Source: Botryosphaeria dothidea
Taxonomy: Eukaryota; Ascomycota; Dothideomycetes; Botryosphaeriales; Botryosphaeriaceae
NCBI GenBank assembly: GCA_011503125.2
Contig: WWBZ02000022.1
Span: 2,666,001 to 2,730,000, forward strand
DNA: 64,000 nt
Direction: 5' to 3'
Below are positions 34,460-46,486 of the stretch, piece after piece (within the stretch, counting starts at the first letter, position 1; every line of letters starts with the position of its first letter). A model generated the notes under the pieces. The model ran no database searches, was not told where the DNA came from, and was given only the letters and a program-made list of their open reading frames with translations. The translations under genes and the position numbers were made by a program.

Positions 34460-34788
34460 TTACTCGAATTGAAGAGAAGGCTCCCTAAGAGGTGTCAGTC
34501 ATACGAATCTCATTCGTCGGGTACCTGCGGAGTGACTTACACGGAAAGATGACCATAAGGGTCTCGAGGGTCCTTGGTGCCCCTGGGCTGACACAATTCG
34601 GAGGTTCCTTCGGTGCTCTCTGTGTGCTCCCAGACACAGTTGTAGCAGGGAACAGCGCCACAGCCAATGCACTGAGCATAGAGATCGCTGTTCATGGGCC
34701 CAAATCCGCATTGGCAGCAGAAAAAAGTCTTTCCGTGCGACACCATTCCCGAAAAGAAAGAGGTAAGGCCGAAGGCGAAGAACTTCAT
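34460..34788 (-). CDS. Small Cys-rich protein, CCxC/CxxC type, member 2
   Basis: Exon 1 34788-34541, intron of 56 nt (GTAAGT, branch CTGAC, TTAG), exon 2 34484-34460; 90 residues. The core is FCCQCGFGPMNSDLYAQCIGCGAVPCYNC, then DPRDPYGHLSV and a very short last exon (EPSLQFE). It aligns with the protein at 27941 in the Cys core, DPRDPYG and the intron position. This copy has a hydrophobic N-terminus (MKFFAFGLTSFFSGMV) that could be a short signal peptide, or translation may start at the internal Met before SHGKTF. The C-terminal charged region of the other copy is missing. Confidence 0.65.
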
Positions 34789-37700
34789 GTTTGTGTTTGG
34801 AAAAATAGGGAGTATGCTTGAGTTGCGGATAGATCGAGTGCGGTGTATGGGAAGAAGCAGTGGAGAGCTCGGGATGATGAGCTTTAAACTGGGTAGATAT
34901 TGTATGGGTATTTATCTTTGAAAATTATACGCCTAAGGACTTTTCTTCGAAAGCCCTTGGGCTGATTTTTGGTGGCCATGCGAGAGGCAGACTGGTGTCG
35001 GGCACTCCAACCATTTTGCGCGAATGAGCATTTCTGCTTGTCTTTTTCGGTATTCCCGAAGTTGATTTCTCCCACATCACCAGGCAGTAACGGAGGCAGT
35101 GCTTTGGTGATCCACGAATCGCGAGAATTGCGCAGCTGCGTATTTCAGCAGCTCCGTGAGAGAGGATGATGCGCACGAGGCACCTTTGCGCTTGTCGGGC
35201 AACTCTGCATCTGCTTCTGGACTTATTTCATGTCTCAGGCGCATTTCATGAATGAGGCGTGTAGGCAGCAGGGGCACCAGCATATAATTGGCTCTTATAG
35301 ATGATCAGTGTGACCCTGAATGTCTTGCCTCATACCGAAAGTAGCTCCACCATCCGTAAGATAGTCCTTCTGCCTACGACTCAGCTAGACTTAGAGAAGA
35401 CCCTTCACATCTTTGTATGTCTGCAAGTGACCTCAAACCGCGGCCCGTGGTGACTTGGACGGGGCAGTCCCCTGCGTCACTGGACGAAGCCCAAGTGGCA
35501 AACAAGCTCCTTTCTTGCGCAAGTGCGCGTCGAACAGAGACATTCAAGGCTCTCCTGAGATACGCCCCGTTGCCTTTGGCAGAAATTACTGGCTAGTGCC
35601 TGGCGCACACGCACCGACCACAATCCGCCTTTTTAATCCGCCTGTCAAGTATCTGAGGCCGCCCCATCCTTCCTTGACCGACTCTTCCACTTCCAACGAC
35701 GTTATCAGGCGCTAGGGCAAGTAGTTGCTGCTTAGAATCATTTCTAAGCTGCCATGGGTATTTGTCTGATATCGATAGACTTTCCGTGCTGACCTCCGTA
35801 TTAGTGCGCCTCGTAAGGTTCCGTAAAGATATTCCTCTACTCGTCACATGATCATTTGGCAAGCTTCTTCTGCCATCAGACATTTAACACGGAATAGAGT
35901 TTTCAGAGAACGCTTAGATATCTGTTCGTCTACGCGTTCTATATGGCAGCCTCTTCCGTGAGCTCTCTGTCTTCATATAGATGAAGCGCATTGACACGAC
36001 ACGGGAAATTATAGCTTTTACCAGGGTATGCTTTCGGTTCTTGAAAGAACAGATGGTTTCCTAGTCTTCAGCCCGAAGCTTAAGAGCAACAAGTAGTCAT
36101 TGGGCAAGTTTCCATGCTGCATTCCTTCTTGAACAAGCGCATGCATACATCTTCTGGCTCACTGAAGTGGAGTATAAGAACCATCCTGGCCATCTGGCCC
36201 GGGGATGGCACATGTGCTCTATACTAACATAAATCTCTTGGGGTAATGTGTCGCTAATTACCCACGGCCTGGACCGACTCAGCACTATGACCAAGAGGAC
36301 ACGCGCTTATCAATACCACAGATATGACAATACCCCTATGACACACCAACAGTCACTAATATTTATGCAGATGCAGTTTGATGATTGCATGCATTAGTCA
36401 GGACTTGTCCAACCGGATGGGCGACTTGACGAAAACCCGGATATCCTTGAAGGCACAGCCGGATTCGGAGGGTCTAGTCCCAGATCGATTCACGATGCCG
36501 GATAAACGGCCTTGTCGATTGATATTAGACTTTCCAGTTCTATTCGAAGAAGGCAACTGACACATAGTAAGGACTACTAGACAGATCTGTGGTTGGCATT
36601 TCCCAGACCCGCCAGACATTAGCTTCACAACACGAGACACTGCATTTTAACGCCACAGCTGGGAAATTTAATGACATCAGATCTCATCCAAATTAGATTT
36701 CGGAAACATCTGACAGCTCGAGAGAGGTAATAAGCCTCCAAAACGGTTCCACCGCTGTCCTAACCACAGTGGCGTGGACCTGCTGCCTAATCAGGATGGA
36801 CTGAAGGATCAACCCTAGGCGCTATTCTTCCTCGCAACTTTCCGCACATTATGACGTCCTGTCATCTGAACAATCTCGCTGAGTCACTGTTGTGTTCTCC
36901 ACTCAAAGCCCTCTCGCTTCGCGTAACGGCCTCCAAGGTGGTCGCTCACCTCAGACCAACTTCTCGGCCCCAGCAGATTGAGCGCCTCGCAACTCGTACG
37001 AAGTCTGCGAATAGATTTTTTCCGCCGGTCGGAAACACTAGTGTAACAGGCTAGAAGATTTGATTTGCTCAAGGGCGAAGCGGTTTTACGAATACGGAAC
37101 CAAGGCCGCAACATGCCGATAGGATGCCTTCACCAGACCGCCTTGTATTTATGGTGAGTCATTCGTTGAGGCAAAACAGGTTTTCTGGTAATGACTGGGA
37201 GTTTATTATGATTCACAAACGCAGCACCTATATGAGCGAACATGCCGCATCTATATTCAACGATGTTCTTGCGTCCAGGTCATTTGCAGTGTTTTTCAAG
37301 GAACGAGGCTGAGTCTGGCGATTGTGTGTGGCTGGTTCGTCCACGGGACCTCTGAGAGAAACGAGGCGAATAACAGGGAATCCCTCGTAATACGCCAAGT
37401 TGCTGCTGCCTGCCCTTTGCTCTTTTAAAAAAAAAAGCCCTGTTATTCCAACGTCGCGAGATCCATGCTCTCGACAGCCTTGCGAAAGGCAGAGCCTCCG
37501 CCGCACACATCCCAACACCATTTGAGGCTCCACAGCACAATACTTAGGTGTGCAGTCACCTAGTTTCTCTCTCCTGCTTTCTTCTGAACTGCTGACTCAC
37601 CATTTACTCTTTACCTAGATTGATCCAGTCGCCATCTCTGAAAGTAGTCTCTGCCAGCTTTCACATTCCCCAGAAACCCTTTCAACACGGCGCACGATCC

Positions 37701-38146
37701 GACAGACGCTCTTGTTGACATGGTCGCCGGTATACGCGCTCCGAATCGGCCCGCATCCTGCTCACAGAAGACAAACTGTCGTCCTATACCATCCACGTCG
37801 ATCGGATACAAGGAGTACATTTCACATTGATTGTCAGCCGGGGAAGAATCTCAAGGTAAAGCGTACGAAAGGGCTTTCTGATGAGCTCGGGACACCTCGG
37901 CCAACCGCCGTGGCTACAGCGCTATACGATTGTATAATTTGGTCTGCATTTGAGTCACATACGTTACATTCCTTTGCGTCCACTGAGCCCATTATTTTTG
38001 GTTGTTTTCTCCCTAATGGGACTAGATCCCGAAGGCAAAATAGTTTGGTTCGTCATTATCTTTGTTAGATTACTTCTCACGCCACCTCATCTATGTTAAC
38101 ATCTTAGTGGCGTGTAAGCTATCACACGTACGGTGCAGAGACAAAA
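34789..38146. other. Long intergenic stretch, no gene seen
   Basis: About 3.4 kb with only short overlapping ORFs, no domain motifs and no consistent splice chain. An A10 tract lies at about 37428-37437. The last 100 bases are the leader of the next gene. Confidence 0.45.
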
Positions 38147-39328
38147 ATGGGCTCTCAAGAGTGGTCTCAATCGGGGGTCGATACCCATGGAGCAAGATAC
38201 AAAGATGGCTCCTCCAGTCCGAAAGATGGCCTCAAGATGAATAATCTTTCCGATCTACCAGCGCAGGCACAAGGGGCATCTCTTAAAAGAGAGGGGGTCA
38301 CACCACTACCCACAGTTTCAAAGAGACGCAAAGTTGGAGACAAAAGCACTAGGATAGACGGCGACGACGGAGAGATCCAGGATGATGAAACTTCAAATTT
38401 GCCTTCCGCAGAAAAGAAGAGGCTGGCTTGTCCATTCTTCCAACGAAAGCCGACAAGAACAAAGCCATCTTGCGTTTACCCTGGCTTCAGCAGCATCGCA
38501 AGGCTCAAGTAAGATTATCATTTGTTTAGCACGATTTCCAAACGGCTCCGCTGACCTAGACACAGAGAGCATCTTTACCGGCAACATATGCAGCCGCCAC
38601 ATCAATGTACCAGATGCATGGCTCGTTTCAACTCAGACGCACAGTTGCGAGACCATTTGAGGGCTGAAGTGCCTTGTAAAGTCAATCTGGATGTTTCTCC
38701 CGAAGGAATCACTACCGAACAAGAGAAAGCTTTGAAAAGCAAGAAGAGGAGCGCTAGGTCCGCTACAGCAAATGGGAATACCGACAAGTGGAACGAGATC
38801 TACGGCATCTTGTTCCCCAACGAGAAAATCCCCTCTGCATGTAAGACAATACCTATGACATCTGCTGCAATACACTGACCAACCATAGATTGTGATCCAA
38901 TCTCAGCCCCCTCAAGTTGTGAGAGCATGCTAAAACAGGAGCTTCCATTTTGTCTCAAGGAGACGCTCGATCCACTCTTGAGCTCTTGCGAGGCATATAA
39001 CCAGATTCCTGTCATCGAAATCGTGGCCGAATGCCTTGATAAAGTGTTGTCTGGATGGCAACGCGGCGTTGGTGATCAGCAATGTAGCGACGAATTGCCC
39101 CCTACTTCTACCGAGATGGACTCGAAAGATCACGATATGGGGTCACCACCTAGCTACGACATTCATATGCTTCCAACAGGAGTTCCTTCTATCGAATTAG
39201 AAGCGCCTGCAATGAAGCGTTCGGAGCAAGATACTCGGAGGTGGGTCTCTCAATCCAACAAAATCCACATCAGCGAGAGAGCAACCTTGAGTCCAGGGTT
39301 AAGCCAGAAGACAACTTTATCTCGCTAG
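38147..39328 (+). CDS. C2H2-like zinc-finger protein, family member 2
   Basis: Exons 38147-38508, 38566-38840 and 38889-39328 encode 358 residues; introns are 57 and 48 nt. Order: a Lys/Asp-rich N-terminus with a basic patch (SKRRKV), the unit CPFFQRKP...C...KEHLYRQH (about 95-128), the second unit CTRCMARFNSDAQLRDHLR...C, PEGITTEQEKAL, KWNEIYGILFP, then a helical region with a Cys-containing LSSCEAYNQIP block. Intron 1 splits the Lys codon before EHLYR in phase 2 and intron 2 splits the codon after the IPSA motif in phase 1, exactly as in the copies at 23827 and 40037. Probably nuclear. It lies 0.7 kb upstream of member 3 in the same orientation, a tandem pair. Confidence 0.75.
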
Positions 39329-40036
39329 ATTGGGCATACAAAACGCGTAACTCTTCTCGCGCGATCTACCCTTTCATTTTTCGACTTATCACTGGTTTTT
39401 CTTGCATTGTTAAAAACGAGACTCTACCTTTAGGCGCATATGGCTAGAAATGGGCGTTTTATTTGAGGTTTTGGTGGTGATCTTGCATAGCGTGGACACG
39501 ACAGTACATTTTTCAAACTTTACTCTCCGATAAATCTGATACATTTCGGCTATCGAAAATGCATACATATCTTTGTGGCTCAACTCAGCCTCGTCAAGGC
39601 TTGAAATTCACATGTTCCTGATATAGATTGATATCAGCCTTGAAAAATGCTTTTAGACTTGGGTAGTACCCAAAAAATTGCCTAGATGCAAACATATGCT
39701 TGCTGATATGCAAGTGGCTGCCTTGAGCTAGGCTTCGGCACTAGATGCATCACCTGTAATATCGGCTAGATACCAGGCAACCAATGCCACATCGTGGTTC
39801 GCGTACAGCCTTGGGCTGACGCGCATTGGCATAGCTTTAGATACTTAAGACCCACGCGTCCCTCCCCCATCTACCCCGCCTTTCATTATTATTCGACTCA
39901 GCCTTGTCGAATCTGACGGTTATTCCCAGTGACTGCTGGCAATCCATTCAGGAACCAGTTCACACTCGCCATTCTATTGTGACGGTGAGAGCAAAAACCT
40001 TTGAGAACCAGCACTTTCAATAATACACCGTGGTTC
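39329..40036. other. Spacer between tandem zinc-finger-like genes
   Basis: AT-rich with no ORF of note. It holds the 3' end of member 2 and the promoter of member 3. Confidence 0.45.
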
Positions 40037-41493
40037 ATGACGGCCAAACCAAACGATGCTCCTGACTCTGAACCTGGATCGAAATCCAGAAAATTGAGCT
40101 CCACATCCTCCACTGAGTCTTGTGGAGGGCTTTCAGGCTGCCAATGTGGCTCCTATTGCGACTGTGGAGTAACTCAAGATACGGAAACGGGTGTCACACG
40201 CAAATTTGCCTGTCCTTATTACAAGAGGGATCCCGCACAGCAACCCTCCTCTACCTCGTGCGCTTATCCCGGGTTCCCTACGATCTTTCGAGTCAAGTAT
40301 GTTGAATCCTCCGTTCCCTTGCTGACGCTTGTTCTTACTTTCTGATGTATAGAGAGCATCTATACAGAAAACACAGAGCTTCAGACACCAAATGTTCCCG
40401 GTGCCACGAGATTTTCGACACCGATATCGCTCTCCAGGAGCACCAGAGGTCCATGAAAGTTTGCCAGGTGAAAAATCCACCGTATAGTCCCGGGTTCTCC
40501 AAGCAGCAAGAAAAGAAACTTCGAAGCCGGAAACGTGGATCCCGTTGTATGTCCGAAGAGGAAAAGTGGATCGAAGTGTACCGGATTCTGTTTCCAAATG
40601 ATATTGCTGTGCCACCAGCATGTGAGTCTTCATGAAATATGAATACAACCAAACATGCGAACTAATCTTCTGCAGTCGTTGATGGCCCTTCAGCCATCGG
40701 AGAATATGCTCAATATCAAGCCTTCAGTCGTCAGGAGTTAAAGCAAATCTTGGTCGGACAGCTTCGTCGAATTCGTACCTCTCAAAGCATGGAGCTCAAT
40801 GACAAAATGAAAGATGAGCTTCTAGATATTGTCATGGACTGCCAGGAGCAGGTCTTTCATCGCTTTGGCCAGAGCAAAGTACCTATCTCTGAGAACCGGG
40901 ACAACTACACTACCATCCCCAGTCAAATAAACGATGATGGTGAGCTCATGTCACCAGTTGATTTGGAATATGAACCCACGGCCAGTTCTGATGGTTCTCC
41001 TTCTTTGGATCTAGAAAGCAAATCACCATTAGGATGCTTGCCAGGAGCTCAAGACATTACCATTCCTGCAGACGTTGGACAGGCCAGTGATTCAACAAAT
41101 CACCATGTTTTTCAACCTTTTTCCGACAATTACACGATTCACGATGCCTCGGACCTGACTTCACTCGCACAAAAGGTTATAGACGTAAAGTCTGAGATGG
41201 AAATTGATCCAGGAATAGGAGGGTTTACAACGTTGAACCCGCTCGATCCACAACTCGAGTCACTTGGCCCAGATCCCCAATCGGTACCAATTTCGGATCA
41301 ATCAATGATGGCAAGGACCCTGCCAGTATGTAATCGCATAATGGAAAGTGCTCAACATTCAGGCACGGGATGTTCTTTGGGTTGTATGCTTTTGAACAGT
41401 CAGATTAATGTTCCCATGGCGTTACCTTTGACTCCTTGCCCTTTTTATGAGCTGTCGGCTTGCAATATGGTGCGATTCAATTTACATAATTAA
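40037..41493 (+). CDS. C2H2-like zinc-finger protein, family member 3
   Basis: Exons 40037-40296, 40353-40621 and 40676-41493 encode 448 residues; introns are 56 and 54 nt. A short Ser-rich start with a small Cys cluster (CQCGSYCDC) precedes the unit CPYYKRDP...C...KEHLYRKH, then CSRCHEIFDTDIALQEHQR...C, KWIEVYRILFP and a helix pair (RQELKQILVGQLRRI; ELLDIVMDCQEQVFHRF). A long acidic, Ser/Pro-rich tail follows, possibly an activation region. Intron phases match members 1 and 2. The helix pair is also recognisable in the relic at 42440. Its biochemical role is not known to me; nucleic-acid binding is inferred from the Cys/His spacing. Confidence 0.75.
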
Positions 41494-42439
41494 GCGTGTG
41501 GCAATGGTATCCCTTGGTACGGTTATGATCACAATTGATCTGTTGAGTATGCTGAGAGCTAGCGTACCTGATGAGCTGTGTGAAAAGATCTGAAGTATGC
41601 TGTAATGAGATGAAGAAGAGATATGGCAACATGCTGCAATCTCATTATATCGCCGCTTTCGAGTCTTGCAGAGGACTTGATCCTCTGACTCTTATGTTGC
41701 TTTTAGTATACAAGTATTCGGATTACCACGTATGTTAGATATATCTCTTTCAAGTAGGGAATTGGCCATTTTCCCTACACAACTAACGATTCTCTACCGT
41801 GAAGAGAAAGATAAGGCTATCCCGCAGATGAGAATTCCCGCATTGCGAGCAGAAAGGCACTGCAACCGAAGGTAGGCACTAAGAGCGAGATTATGAAATG
41901 AAGATCAAATCAGTGCCGCGGTGGAACTATGCGCGCAGATGACTGTTTTAGTAGATGGTGCAAAACTTTCGCCTGGATGAATGCTCAAACTACCCCGAAG
42001 TCTTGCTTGACGAATTGTACGTTGGAGCCCATTGCCGATAACCGTAAGCTGCAGCACCTCTCTACAAATCATGGCCAATAGTCTGGCAATGGCCGAAGGC
42101 AATAACTTCCAGATCCCTGTTCTGATTCACCGGTTGTGTGCGGGCTGCCTCATGTCAGCCTTGTCTGACATTGCGACCCACATCTCTCAAGTTCTCATTG
42201 GCCAACTCAGCGCCTGCCAGATACAGGATTTCGCACATGCGCAATATGATCTTTTCAGGCTACATCACACCGAGACTGGGTCCCGCAGGAAGAGCGCCTT
42301 TTAGTAGAGATTCAGCTGTCCACGTCCCTCCTGAGGCTCGGTCAGCGTGTAGCAGGGGCTCTATTCAAGCCCAACTCAGTTAACACCGTTTTCTTTTTAG
42401 AGTTATGCTTCCATAAAGTTAAGCTGACAGAAGCAAAAT
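41494..42439. other. Intergenic, no intact gene
   Basis: No supported ORF. It may contain further decayed parts of the fourth zinc-finger-like copy, but nothing aligns clearly. Confidence 0.35.
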
Positions 42440-42690
42440 TGCGAGTTCGATCAACATCCAGCCAATTTACCCAGTTCCAGGAGTTCAGCGAAAAGAACTT
42501 AAAAAGTATCTCCGAAACTGGCGGTCGAGGATAATGATTATTTCCAGGATGGAGGTTTGAGAAGAAAGACGCTCGATTTCTTCCGCGATGTACAAGACGA
42601 AATTATCTTTCGATTTGAGAGCAATAGTCCTTTGGATGACTCTGAGCTGGACCTCAGCAGATATTCATTCCTATCTTCTCTTCATAATCA
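42440..42690 (+). pseudogene. Relic of a fourth zinc-finger-like family member
   Basis: In one frame QRKELKKYLRNWRSR matches SRQELKQILVGQLRRI of the gene at 40037. One base out of frame, RKTLDFFRDVQDEIIFRFESN matches KDELLDIVMDCQEQVFHRFGQS, with the same spacing and order. Only this third-exon part is recognisable, and a frameshift lies near 42520-42540. Cys/His units were not found upstream. It is consistent with a tandem third copy on this stretch that has since decayed. Confidence 0.55.
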
Positions 42691-43207
42691 ATCTGAGCCT
42701 CCTACTATTTCAATGAATAAAATTTTTGTTTTACTATCTGATCGAGCTTTCATGACGTTGACTGTTGTCCGTTGAGCACGACACATGCCGATTGGGTCTT
42801 GAACTGAACAGTGGGGACCGCAACGAAAAAGTCTTTGTCGGCTAGCACTGTCGTCGCGACATGCACCCTGCTTCGTGATGCTGTGTCGTACCGCTTATCC
42901 AATCTCACCGGCGTGCTGTTGTGCATATTCCGCATATGTGGCTAGTGAAAATAGCTTTGGGGCATCCATGGAATGTCCATTCTTATGCTTGTGTGATTGG
43001 TGGATTCTCTTCTGGCCCCGAATATTTTGGGGCTCAGCTTGTCTGTGCAACCACACATACAAGCGAACAGCTCATGTGCTTCACCTGGTGTTCATGCATC
43101 TTCGAAAGTTACGAAGTATAATTTGCGAGTCGTTCCTTGAATGGACACAGCTTGATCCTTGTATGCCACCTTGTGAGTAGCTCGATCAGCCTTTGTGCCC
43201 AAGCCAT
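42691..43207. other. Intergenic, no gene seen
   Basis: Short ORFs only. The end is the promoter of the DUF6536-type gene. Confidence 0.35.
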
Positions 43208-43364
43208 ATGGACTCCAGCATTTCGCTTCTACCAGTGACTCCACAGCACGGAAAAGTCAGAAGCCGGGATGAGGATGCAGGATATGGCCCAATTTCACCT
43301 CTGCTTCCAACGAACGACCCGGGACGACCGCCCGCCGGAAACTCCCTACACGACTTTAAGGACA

Positions 43365-43520
43365 TATTGAACAAGTGGGTTATTTGTATAGGGAGTGAAG
43401 TTCATCGTAGATTGGCATGAGGAGGAGGAGGGTAGGTTACCCGGTCCCTCTTATATAGTAGCTATATAACAAATTCTCGGTGTTGACCCTTGGTTCAATC
43501 AGACCCTGTTCCTCCCAACA
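43365..43520 (-). mobile_element. Solo LTR inside the DUF6536-type gene
   Basis: A 156-bp LTR in reverse orientation (plus strand TATTGAACAAG to CCTCCCAACA), flanked by perfect GGACA duplications at 43360-43364 and 43521-43525. It has the same length as the copy at 19575-19730 and about 96% identity. The host frame is continuous across the junction when the element and one duplication are ignored. Confidence 0.93.
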
Positions 43521-45129
43521 GGACACAAATGATGGGGAAACACCAGCATATACACCCAAAAGTACTAGGTCCAAACCTAGACGACACTGGTTCATTCCAA
43601 GGTCATGGAGAACAAGATTCCGCTTCATCTATGAGCGTATACCAACGGGCTGGAAGCTTGGCACGACAGGAGCAGCTTTACTGACGGCTGTAATACTAAT
43701 AATCAACATATCCATTACTGCTGTTTCTTACGCAAAGATCTGGGAGAAGGCCTATAAAACGAGTGTCGCTCCTATATGCACCGGAAATTGCAAAAACATC
43801 AAAGAGTCCGGCGTTCTCATCCACCTTGCTATCAACGTTGCCAGCACACTTCTGCTTGGCGTAAGCAGCTACCGCATGCAAAGCGTCAGCGCTCCCACCC
43901 GCGAAGATGTCGATGCTCATGCGAAAGACGCCCATCTTGACATAGGTATTCCAAGCTACCGAAACCTTCGTTTCATCAAACGGAGGAGGTTGTTCGTTTG
44001 GCTTTGCCTCTGTCTTTCATCTATACCGCTCCATCTCGTGTAAGTGTTCAAATGCCCCATGAACATCCCGAAATACTATCTGATGCGTTGCAGATATAAC
44101 TCTACCTTCTTCGTTTCAACAAACAACGACATATATCCAATATACTACGCCGATGAGTCCTTTGCGAAAGGTGCCCCGTTCAATGAAACTTTCCTCGAAC
44201 ACTACGACTCCCGCTGGGACGACATTGATGATATCAAACAAATACAACAGGATCTCGTGGAGGGGAGCAGGTTCCAGAATCTGAGCAATACCGATTGCAT
44301 CAAGGCCTACGCCAAGATGCTGGTAGAGGACAGGAGCAGAGTGATACTGGTAGTTGACCGACCCGAAAATTGCAGCATCTTCCAGGACACTTGGCAATCA
44401 ACGCCCCCATTCAGATACCCTGGATACGAGGATTGTGGGAACACCTCTGCCACATCTTTATACGATACGACAGAGTACACCAGGGGCATACGAACTGATA
44501 TGTCACCATTGGTCAACAACTGGTTCTATTGGATATGTGACCAGCAGAACGCCTACCGCTACGACGGCGTAGACATCGGTACTGAAACATATGATAAGCC
44601 GCCCAACAACTTGTGCAGTGATGGGGGATGGAAGGATCAGCTGGACGCGGATCCCTGGATTGTGAGTGGGGCCGGGTTCGATATTGCCTCAGCGAGAAAG
44701 TGAGCAAGCAATGCAACCTGAATGTTGCTGTAAATCTCCTCTGGGTTGTCATTAGCTTCAACCTTGTAGAACTCGTCATCACAGGCTTTCTAGTCTGGAG
44801 TAGTCTGATCAATAGCAATCCATTGGTCACAATTGGAGATGCTGCAGCGTCACTCATCGAGTACCCGGACAGCAAAACGGAACGAATGTGTTTGTACACG
44901 GCGGAAGATATGAAGGGTTTGCAGAAGGAGCGAGCTCTATTCCCCATTCGATACCAGCATTTCAAACCGAAATGATCTGCTGCCGTTAGTAATTTTTACC
45001 CTGGTGCGCTACCTCTTTCGGTTTAACCTGTCCCTTTCGGATATCGCGCCCTGTTCCGCTAACTACCTCAGAGTCTATAAATTAATCCACCTCACCCTCT
45101 CTCTTTCTCATCCTCTTAACTCTCATTTT

Positions 45130-46000
45130 TCCTCCGGCTCGCTAAACATTTCCTCCGTTCGCGCTGCCCGTGGTGCCAGCTCGGCCGTGCCTCCGCCGAC
45201 CGCCAACCGCCAACCCACGGGAGCCTTAGCTCGCCCCGTAGGCAACTTTGGCTATGCTACGCCGCCTCCCTACTATGGAGCGATAACTCCTTCACGCGCT
45301 ATAGTCCCTCGACCCTTGCTAATGTCGCTTCTTCTGAGCGACCTCGACCCGCCTTGCAGCAAGTTAAAATGTGAGAGCATCAGTCCTTGTCCATCGTCTC
45401 CAGCACTATAGCCACCCGGAAGTCCGGAAGCAGAAGGCCTGCCTGGGCCGCAGATGCGACTAACACTAACATCCGCCGTCTACGCTCGGAGCCCGCCTCG
45501 ACCGAACGCTTCTATTCGCAGAGGGATACCACACTGAGCGGCAACCCCATATAAGAGGCCGGGATAGCTACGGGGAGCAGTACCGCAAAGTCTACAAGCA
45601 GCATCTCGCCCGGTACGGTCGCGGTAGCGCGACGCTATAGGTCTATTATATTACAACGTGGAGCGCTAGCTCTTACAACGTCGGGCGCTTCCTACTCCGC
45701 CTAGGAGAATAGGTCTAAGATGTTGGTGGAGAGAGAACGATCTATTTTAACTACTACCGTACCTAAATACTTGGGCGGATGACGTTCGGCGGCTTCATAA
45801 ACGATGTCTGGCGCTCAAGCCCTTAGCTACGCCCTCCCGCGGAGACTAGCGACGACGAGTGGTGGTGTAAAGAATATAGGCGCCATAAGCTCTACGATTA
45901 CGATGGCAGCCTAGATCTAATACCGGATAAGGACATTTGGACGAGCGAAGGGGTGGGGAGTGCTTTTAAAGTTAGTAACTTCCCCTCTTTGCGATTTTGG
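45130..46000 (+). pseudogene. Decayed plus-strand coding relic
   Basis: One frame is nearly open with scattered TAG/TGA and reads like protein (SRRPAWAADATNTNIRRLRS, STERFYSQRDTTLSGNP). Another frame carries EEYRRHKLYDYDGSLDL-type text near 45870-45930. A TATAAATTAATC box near 45075 and a CT-rich leader precede it, as in a fungal promoter. No known domain recognised. Stops at former Trp or Gln positions suggest RIP-like damage. Confidence 0.3.
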
Positions 46001-46486
46001 ATAAGACGCAGGGCACAAGGGACGAGCACGGGCGGATGATTCGATAGAAGTAGCTAAATAGAAGCCTCATTTCCCCCGGTCGGTCTCCGGGCCCACACAG
46101 ACGTAGTGAGCTATTATCATTCGTTTCGATAAGCAAAGTGACGCTGTTAGAATATAGCTATACACGCGCGCACATATGCGCACTAAAGTAGTTAACTTGG
46201 ATACTGAGGATAAGAGGCGGCTCCTGGGCCTCTGCCTCTCAATTCATGCCACTTATCATCTGGTGATTGCAAACCTATCCAATCCAACAGACGCCCTCCC
46301 GACCTCTACCAAATCAAAGGAATCGTCTGTCGGCCGTGGACAGCCACACTTTACTATCCCATTCCCTAAATAACTACAGTCAAATCTACCACGCAACAAG
46401 ACACCACGATGATCACCAGGCCATCCAGCTCGGTTTCCCCTTAGATCGTCATCTCATCATCTCATACACCACCAATCCCATGCTTT

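Noticed and set aside
44628..44975. A separate small membrane protein
   Set aside because: Its text continues the DUF6536-type protein one base out of frame, so it is the frame-shifted continuation of that gene.
45004..45411. 135-residue plus-strand ORF as an intact gene
   Set aside because: It lacks an ATG in good context, contains a CT-rich leader and breaks into other frames; treated as part of a decayed relic.
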